A stretch of 64,000 nt of DNA. Source: Pseudomonadaceae bacterium. Lineage in GTDB: Bacteria > Pseudomonadota > Alphaproteobacteria > UBA2136 > UBA6156. Positions 58,395-64,000 of the stretch are shown one piece after another (positions within the stretch are counted from its first letter, which is position 1; every line of letters begins with the position of its first letter). The translations under genes and the position numbers were made by a program. The notes beneath the pieces were generated by a model that saw only the letters and a list, made by a program, of their open reading frames with translations, ran no database searches and was not told the DNA's origin. The stretch lies in NCBI GenBank assembly GCA_024236095.1, contig JACKLD010000015.1, positions 75,187 to 139,186 on the forward strand, given 5' to 3'.

Positions 58395-60488
58395 ATGAAG
58401 AATTCTCCTCGCACCGCCTACAGGACCGCGTCGTCGGGCGTCGCCATCCTGCCCTATGCATGGGGCAGCCTATGCCTGCTTGCCGCGCTGGCATTGGGCG
58501 GGGCCACGCCGGTGGCTGGCCCTGGCGTGGCGGCAGCTGCCGCCTTGCTGGCGGCTCTGACGTTGCTGCGGGTTCCGTTGGGAGGGTTTCCCTTCATCTG
58601 GATGGCGCTGGCCATGGCCCCGCTGCTGTGGGCGTGCGTGCAGACCTTGCCGATGCATGCCCCATGGGCAAACCCACTTTGGATGGCAGCAACCAACGCC
58701 GGCATCGGCAACACACCCAGCATCAGCATCAATCCGCCAGCCACGTGGGATGCCCTCGCACGGGGCACCGCATTGTTGACCGCACTTGCAGCAGCATGGG
58801 CGATAGGGAGCTCGCGGCGCGGGGCCGTCCACATGCTTCGGGCTTTGGCACTGGCAGGCACGGTGGTGTGCGCCTACGGGCTGGTGGTCGGCATGCTGGG
58901 CAACACACAGGTGATGACCCTGCCGAAGGCGGTGTATTTTGATTCCCTCACCGCCAGCTTCATCAACCGCAACAGCTTTGCCACCTTTGCGGGCCTCACC
59001 CTGCTGGCCTGCATGGCGGTGGTGGTGGAGCGGGCGGGGGAAATCCCCTCTACACGGCAAGCCGGGTGGCGGCAGCGCTGGCAGGCGGTGTTGAATCTGG
59101 TGGTGCTACCACGCTGGGGCTACGCGCTGGGGGCGTTGGCAGCCTTGCTGGCGGTGGTGCTCAGCCATTCACGCGCGGGGCTGGCGAGCACGCTCGTGGG
59201 CGGCATTGTCTTCATCATCGCCCTTGGCGGGCGCGGGAAGCTCCTCCGCACAGGGGGAATGGCGGCAATGGCCCTGACAGTCGCGGGGCTTGTTATGGCC
59301 GGTATGGGCGGAGGCAGCCGGTTTGCCCTGCTGGCCGGAGATGCCGACGTCCGCCTAAGCCTTTACCGCACGGTCTGGCGGGGGATTGAAACCAACCTGT
59401 GGTGGGGCACCGGGCTTGGCACCTTTGAAGACGCCTTCCGTATAGTGCGCACTCCTGAGCTACCGCTGACCATGGCCGGACGGGTCGACCACGCTCACAG
59501 CACATGGCTACAATGGCTGCTGGAACTTGGGCTTCCGGCATTCATCGCCGTGGTGGCGTGCGTGGCATGGATGTTGTGGCGCTACGGGCGCGGGGTGGCG
59601 TTACGGCGGCGGGGCGCGGTATTTCCGGCATTAGGGCTGGCGGTGGTTGTGCTGGTGGGCAAACATGCGTTGGTGGACTTCAGCTTGGAGATTCCTGCCG
59701 TGGGCTTGATGGCCGCCCTGCTGGTGGGCACCACGCTGGCGCAAAGCCTGCCATCCAGACAGCAGGGGGCGCCCACGGCCTCGTGGTGGCGGGGGCCTTT
59801 GCTGATAATGCCGGCCTTGGCGGCGGGTGGCTTCTCCCTGCTTACGGCGGTACAGGCAAAAATGTTCCAGCCGGTCACGCTGGCGGCCCATGCGCTGCGG
59901 CAAGGACAACAGGTGGAAGGCCCGACGCTTGCGGCGGCGCGATATGCGGTCTTGACCTCACCGTTGTGGCAAGCCCCCCTGCCTGCCACGTTTGCAGAAC
60001 AGCAGGCCATGCACGATGTCGCCATCGTGGAGATGGGCCTGGTGGAGCGCCTGAACACATCCAACCCGCCTGCTGCCAAGATGCTGGCGCTGGGGGCCGA
60101 GACACACGTGCGGGAGGCGTTGGCAACGGCGCCCGCCGACCCTTACGGCTGGGCACGGCTGGCCACGCTGCACAAGCTCTTCAAACAACCGCAGGCGGCA
60201 GCTACAGCCCTCGACATGAGCCTGATGACCGGAGCATGGGAGCCACAACTAGTGTGGGCGCGCCTGCCGTTGCTGGCGGACTTGCTGCCCTACCTGCCAC
60301 CGGAAGACGGCCTCTTGCTGACACGGACATTGCAGGAAGCGTGGCGCAGCCAACCTTACAAAACGTGGGAACTTGTCCGCACATATCCGGCATTGGCCAG
60401 CCACCTGCAGGCCGCCATCGGCAACGATGCACACGCCATGGCGCAATGGATGGCGTTCGGCGATATCAGAGATAGAGATAAGGAATAA
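58395..60488 (+). CDS. O-antigen ligase-like (Wzy/WaaL) membrane protein
   Basis: 697 residues, AAGGGATGGC before ATG 58395. Eleven or so helices up to about residue 475; the signature loop is FDSLTASFINRNSFATFAGL (N-R-N-S-F-A) and the helix after it has VVLSHSRAGLASTLVGG; DHAHSTWLQWLLELGL gives the PF04932 His. A 200-residue soluble C-terminal domain of helical repeats follows (TPR-like). Such proteins polymerise or transfer undecaprenyl-linked polysaccharide in the periplasm. Confidence 0.85.
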   Translation: MKNSPRTAYRTASSGVAILPYAWGSLCLLAALALGGATPVAGPGVAAAAALLAALTLLRVPLGGFPFIWMALAMAPLLWACVQTLPMHAPWANPLWMAATNAGIGNTPSISINPPATWDALARGTALLTALAAAWAIGSSRRGAVHMLRALALAGTVVCAYGLVVGMLGNTQVMTLPKAVYFDSLTASFINRNSFATFAGLTLLACMAVVVERAGEIPSTRQAGWRQRWQAVLNLVVLPRWGYALGALAALLAVVLSHSRAGLASTLVGGIVFIIALGGRGKLLRTGGMAAMALTVAGLVMAGMGGGSRFALLAGDADVRLSLYRTVWRGIETNLWWGTGLGTFEDAFRIVRTPELPLTMAGRVDHAHSTWLQWLLELGLPAFIAVVACVAWMLWRYGRGVALRRRGAVFPALGLAVVVLVGKHALVDFSLEIPAVGLMAALLVGTTLAQSLPSRQQGAPTASWWRGPLLIMPALAAGGFSLLTAVQAKMFQPVTLAAHALRQGQQVEGPTLAAARYAVLTSPLWQAPLPATFAEQQAMHDVAIVEMGLVERLNTSNPPAAKMLALGAETHVREALATAPADPYGWARLATLHKLFKQPQAAATALDMSLMTGAWEPQLVWARLPLLADLLPYLPPEDGLLLTRTLQEAWRSQPYKTWELVRTYPALASHLQAAIGNDAHAMAQWMAFGDIRDRDKE

Positions 60489-60529
60489 GCCGTTTGCCTT
60501 ACCACCCCTCTTTTGCTAAAGGCTTGGCA

Positions 60530-61762
60530 ATGAAGCGGACTGTTTCCCCCTTCCACATGGCATTGTTGGCGGGGCTGCTGCTGTTCGGCATGTTTTACAA
60601 CGCGCTGCTGGCGGTGTTGAACGCCCATGTTTTCCCCGTGGCAACTCTCCATGTGATGCTGTGCGAAGCGCTGGTGCTGGCGGGCATTGCCTACGCCGCC
60701 TACCCGCTGCGCGATGGCGCGATGCGGCCATGGCTATTGTTCTCCGGCCTGTTTGTCTTCCTCTACCTGTGGGTGGCTTTGTACAACGGAGTGCTGGGGC
60801 AAGAAGTCTCGCCCAAGCCGTTGCGCGACGTCTTCCTGATTTCCGCCTACGGCGTTCTGGGCATCGCCTATGCCAAGGCGGGGCTCTCGCTGCCGCGCGT
60901 ACTCACCGCAGCCGCGCTGGCGGTTATCGCCTTTTTGCTGCTGGAGCGCTTTGCGGTGGATATCTACGGCAGCATCTTCAACCCGTTAAGTTACTACATC
61001 AACACCCGTGGCTTTACCGAGCGCGTGGCCAGCGGGCTGGAAGGGTTGAACCTGTTTTACAATACGCAGTTGGTAGAAGGACGTTTTTCTCTGGGCTTTT
61101 TAAGCACGCACCGTTTGTCGTCGCTGTTTCTGGAGCAAACCACGCTGGCCAACTTCGCCATCGTGCTGGCGATGAGCCTGAGCGTGTTGTGGCAGGATTA
61201 TACCGTGCGGCAACGGGCGCTGGTGGCAGCCTGTGCCCTGCTGATGCTGCTGGGCAGCGACAGCCGCATGGCGCTGGGCATGTGCGCCATCGTGCTGCTG
61301 GGGCACAAGCTGTGGCCGCTGTTGCCACGACTGGGCACACTGGCGGTGATGCCCATGCTGCTGGCCCTTTCGGCCATGATGTTTTACGACCCCCAAACCT
61401 ACACCTTGCTTAACGACAACCTACCCGGGCGCTTCGGCTGGAGCCTGACCCAGCTTGCGCAGATTGACCTGCAAGGGCTGCTGGGTGGGCGGCCGGAGAT
61501 GATTTTGGAGAGCATGGACAGCGGCTACAGCTACGTGATTTACGCGCAGACGGTATTCGGCATGGTGGCACTGTGGCTGTTTACCGCACTGATTGTACCG
61601 CAAAGGAATGCTCCGGCACGGCGCATGGCATATTTGCTGAACGTGTTTGTGGCGGTCAACCTGATGACCGGGCCGACCATACTCTCCATCAAAACCGCCG
61701 CGCCGTTGTGGGCGCTGGCAGGATACGTGGCCTACCGCGCGCGGCAGGAGGCGGTGGCATGA
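60530..61762 (+). CDS. Polytopic membrane protein, second polymerase-like
   Basis: 410 residues from ATG 60530, with AAAGGC upstream. About ten helices; a large loop between residues 150 and 205 (YYINTRGFTERVASGLEGLN, EGRFSLGFLSTHRLSSLF) and a helix LLMLLGSDSRMALGMCAIVL with SR, as in Wzy-like proteins. No firm family. Its stop overlaps the GT4 start (ATGA). Together with the preceding ligase-like gene the locus has two potential polymerases or ligases. Confidence 0.7.
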   Translation: MKRTVSPFHMALLAGLLLFGMFYNALLAVLNAHVFPVATLHVMLCEALVLAGIAYAAYPLRDGAMRPWLLFSGLFVFLYLWVALYNGVLGQEVSPKPLRDVFLISAYGVLGIAYAKAGLSLPRVLTAAALAVIAFLLLERFAVDIYGSIFNPLSYYINTRGFTERVASGLEGLNLFYNTQLVEGRFSLGFLSTHRLSSLFLEQTTLANFAIVLAMSLSVLWQDYTVRQRALVAACALLMLLGSDSRMALGMCAIVLLGHKLWPLLPRLGTLAVMPMLLALSAMMFYDPQTYTLLNDNLPGRFGWSLTQLAQIDLQGLLGGRPEMILESMDSGYSYVIYAQTVFGMVALWLFTALIVPQRNAPARRMAYLLNVFVAVNLMTGPTILSIKTAAPLWALAGYVAYRARQEAVA

Positions 61763-62814
61763 ACGTCCGCCCTCCCCGCATTGTCTGCAACACGCGCTGC
61801 CTGAACAACGCCTTTACCGGCATGCAGCGATATACCACCGAGATTCTGGCACGCTTGCCGGAGGTGCAAAAAGCCCACCCGCCCGCATGGATGCACGGCA
61901 CATGGGGGCATGTATGGGAGCAAGCGGTGCTGCCCGTGCAGGCGCGGAGCAGCCTGATATGGACACCGGCCAACAGCGGCATACTGCTGGCGCCGGTGCG
62001 GCAGGTTATCACCCTGCATGACCTTGCGATGATTGAAGGGCCCGACAGCGTGGGGCTGACCCGCCGCACCCGCTACTACACCTGGATGTTGCCCCGCCTG
62101 CTGGCGCGATGCGCGGGGGTTCTGACCGTCTCGGAATACTCTCGCCGACAGATTTTGCAACGCTTCGGCCTGCCGGATGACAAGGTTCTGGCAATGCCGC
62201 TGGGGGTGGATCATGCACGCTTCCGTCCCGCCACACCGGCGGCGGTAGCAGCGCTGTGCGAGCGGTTCGGTCTGCGCAAAGGGTACATACTTTCGGTTGG
62301 TTCTGGCTCTTCCCGCAAGAACTTAAGCTGTATTATTAAAGCATGGAGCAAAGTGCAAGGCGCCGTGGATGAAACGGTGGAACTGGTGATTACCGGCGAT
62401 GCCGACGCCTACAACCGCGCCTTCGACGGCACCGAGATACCTCCCCTGCCCCCGCGCACGCGGCTGACCGGACGGGTGGCCGATGCCGACCTACCAACCC
62501 TGATGGCGGGCGCGGGCGTGTTTGCCTTCCCGTCCCTGTTTGAAGGCTTCGGCCTGCCGCCGCTGGAGGCGATGGCCTGCGGCACGCCGTGCGTGGTCAG
62601 CAACACCACCTCGTTGCCGGAGGTGGTGGGCGACGCGGCGGTAACGATAGACCCGACCGATACCGACGCACTGGCGGCCGCCCTGGTGCGGGTGCTGACC
62701 ACCCCCGTGCTGGCGCGCAAGCTGGCCGCGGCGGGCATTGCCCGTGCGGCGGAATTCACGTGGGAGAAAACCGCCCGCCAGACTCACGATTTTTTGCTGG
62801 CTTGCGCGTCATGA
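61759..62814 (+). CDS. GT4-family glycosyltransferase
   Basis: 351 residues from ATG 61759. GT-B fold: N-domain (CNTRCLNNAFTGMQRYTTEI, HDLAMIEGPDSVGL, VLTVSEYSRRQILQRFGLP), C-domain (YILSVGSGSSRKNLSCIIKA, VITGDAD, RVADADLPTLMAGAGVFAFP, and the E-x7-E motif in SLFEGFGLPPLEAMACGTP). It adds a sugar from a nucleotide donor to a lipid-linked glycan on the cytoplasmic face. Coupled by overlap with genes on both sides (ATGA at 61759 and ATGATG at 62811). Confidence 0.92.
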   Translation: MNVRPPRIVCNTRCLNNAFTGMQRYTTEILARLPEVQKAHPPAWMHGTWGHVWEQAVLPVQARSSLIWTPANSGILLAPVRQVITLHDLAMIEGPDSVGLTRRTRYYTWMLPRLLARCAGVLTVSEYSRRQILQRFGLPDDKVLAMPLGVDHARFRPATPAAVAALCERFGLRKGYILSVGSGSSRKNLSCIIKAWSKVQGAVDETVELVITGDADAYNRAFDGTEIPPLPPRTRLTGRVADADLPTLMAGAGVFAFPSLFEGFGLPPLEAMACGTPCVVSNTTSLPEVVGDAAVTIDPTDTDALAAALVRVLTTPVLARKLAAAGIARAAEFTWEKTARQTHDFLLACAS

Positions 62815-64000
62815 TGTTTTCCACCAGCCATTTACAACCTTTGTTGATTAGCGCCTTGCGGGTGGGGATGCTGGCATCGAAATTTTTGCTGGCGTTGTAT
62901 ATGGCGCGGTTTTTGGGGCTGGAGGCGCTGGCGGTGTTCGGACTGGTGGCCGGGGCGGCAGCACTGCTGCCGATGCTGCTGCGCATGGGGCTGATGACCC
63001 ACCTTGCCCGCGCTGCCGCCCATGCCGACATGGTGACCATCGTTTACGAGTTGCGCATGTACGGCAGCGGCATGGCGGTACTGTACCTGTTGGCGGGAGC
63101 GCTGGCATTGGGCATTGGTGCAGCCACCGGCCACGGCACATTGGCGGCGCTGGCGCTGGGAGTGGTGATGGCCGAGCACGTGGCGATGGACGCCTTTTCG
63201 CTGCTGAACAGCCTGCGGCGCCACCTGCCGGCCAACGGGCTGCTGTTCATCTCCGCCGGGGCATGGATATACCTGTACATGGCGGCGGCATGGTGGTGGC
63301 CGGGGCTGAACGACATCCATGCCGTGCTGCTGGCATGGATGTTGGGCGGCGCGCTGACCATGGCCATGGCAGCATGGTTGGGGCGGACCTGGCCATGGAA
63401 AGACGCATGGGCCAAACCGTTCGATAGCGGCTGGTACAAACAGCGGTTCGGCGATTCATGGCGGCTGTTTGTCAGCGACCTCTGCACCACCGCCACCACC
63501 TATGCCGACCGTTATCTGCTGACGCTGTTCGTGCCGCTCAACGTGGTGGGGGCGTATGTGTTCTTTTTACAGGTGAGCAATGCCATCAACAACCTGACCG
63601 GTGCTTCGGTACTGCTGGTGTATCGGCCCAAACTGATTTTGGCGGCGCACCATGAAGATACCCCCGCCCTTGCGCGGTTGGAGCGGAATGTTCTGCGTGA
63701 CGGCGCGGGCTTTGCCGCGCTGGCCGGCTTGGGCGCGGCGGCGGTGATGCCGTTTTTGGTGGCCTTCACCGGACGCGAGGCACTGGCAGCGGCGCAACCG
63801 TTGCTGTGGGCAATGCTGGTGCTGACCGTGGCGCGCGCAGCGCTGGATGCGACACGTCTGGGCTTCTTCGCCCGCAAACAAGACGGCGTACTGATGCGCG
63901 CCAACGTGTTGGCATTGGCCACGCTGGTGGCAGCAAGCGCGCTGGTGATTCCTCCTGCCGGGCCGGTGGGTGCGGTGTTTGCAGGGTGTGTGGCGGTGCT
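62811..64000 (+). CDS. Wzx/MATE-like polysaccharide flippase, 3' end beyond the window
   Basis: Open from ATG 62811 (overlapping the GT4 stop) to the right edge, 396 visible codons. Polytopic from the start: FLLALYMARFLGLEALAVFG, AAALLPMLLRMGL, VAMDAFSLLNSL, RFGDSWRLFVSDLCTTATTY, DRYLLTLFVPLNVVGAYVFF with typical flippase spacing, and a soluble loop EDTPALARLERNVLRDG. Members of the MOP superfamily move undecaprenyl-linked oligosaccharides to the periplasm. It would be the natural partner of the polymerase-like genes upstream. Confidence 0.75.
   Translation, partial: MMFSTSHLQPLLISALRVGMLASKFLLALYMARFLGLEALAVFGLVAGAAALLPMLLRMGLMTHLARAAAHADMVTIVYELRMYGSGMAVLYLLAGALALGIGAATGHGTLAALALGVVMAEHVAMDAFSLLNSLRRHLPANGLLFISAGAWIYLYMAAAWWWPGLNDIHAVLLAWMLGGALTMAMAAWLGRTWPWKDAWAKPFDSGWYKQRFGDSWRLFVSDLCTTATTYADRYLLTLFVPLNVVGAYVFFLQVSNAINNLTGASVLLVYRPKLILAAHHEDTPALARLERNVLRDGAGFAALAGLGAAAVMPFLVAFTGREALAAAQPLLWAMLVLTVARAALDATRLGFFARKQDGVLMRANVLALATLVAASALVIPPAGPVGAVFAGCVAV

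Overview
The window is GC-rich, densely coded chromosomal DNA, most likely from an alphaproteobacterium. The pointers are an isocitrate dehydrogenase of the long rickettsial type ending in a characteristic tail, a three-polypeptide transhydrogenase (pntAA, pntAB, pntB), a pcm-tolC pair, Pal, and tRNA promoters of the TTGAC(N)/17 bp/TA-rich kind. I cannot name the genus; a Micavibrio-, Rickettsiales- or Rhodospirillales-like background would fit.

Layout. 1-988 is the start of an OmpA-type envelope protein running off the left edge. 1.15-2.05 kb is tRNA-Arg, a broken and an intact tRNA-Phe, and the decayed tail of a tyrosine integrase. 2.1-3.6 kb is a HAD/UbiA fusion. 3.8-9.7 kb is a chaperone-usher pilus cluster (pilin, usher with a POTRA-like N-terminal segment, pilin behind a palindromic operator, mini-pilin, chaperone). 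9.8-13.6 kb holds pyk, tRNA-Ser, ugd, tRNA-Trp and a zinc metallopeptidase. 13.8-16.55 kb is a 2.7 kb island in tRNA-Leu(CAG), with 17 bp att repeats, paired arm-type sites, a wrecked integrase and two cargo genes (YdcF-like, PhyH-like dioxygenase). 16.6-17.7 kb has tRNA-Ser(CGA) with fragments around it and a Crp/Fnr regulator. 17.7-24.7 kb is wecC, a small ORF, rpe, comEC, a small ORF, and a divergent GT39/PAP2 pair. 24.7-32.6 kb holds rpmB, an HD protein, pal, icd, secreted unknowns and alaS. 32.7-36.3 kb is a VirD4-type coupling ATPase with two small co-transcribed genes and a degenerate TatD-like protein. 37.1-42.8 kb is a cell-wall and DNA-replication block (tmk, holB, tatD, then dac, rlpA, mltB). 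42.9-52.1 kb holds an MCP with an abnormal 5' end, a DEAD-box helicase, tRNA-Pro(TGG), pcm-tolC, a K+ channel-like protein, and a pnt operon with an EamA-like gene inside it. 52.2-64 kb is tRNA-Pro(GGG), then an exopolysaccharide locus (BY-kinase/phosphatase pair, Wza-like exporter, OM barrel, O-antigen ligase-like and polymerase-like membrane proteins, GT4, flippase running off the right edge).

How parts work together. ugd and wecC supply uronic-acid sugar nucleotides that the 52-64 kb locus could use; the GT39/PAP2 pair could modify lipid-linked glycans; tmk-holB-tatD and dac-rlpA-mltB are overlapping or closely packed housekeeping blocks.

The most unusual signal is at the tRNA genes. Three (Ser-CGA, Pro-TGG, Pro-GGG) are followed 81-155 bp downstream by a second copy of exactly their 3' end, starting at the same T-loop position (AATC...CCA). 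In each case a hairpin precedes the copy, so that the copy looks like a T-arm with an enlarged loop. With the tRNA-Leu island, the interrupted tRNA-Phe copy and the integrase remnant, this marks tRNA ends here as repeatedly used integration or transposition targets, possibly by very small non-coding elements.
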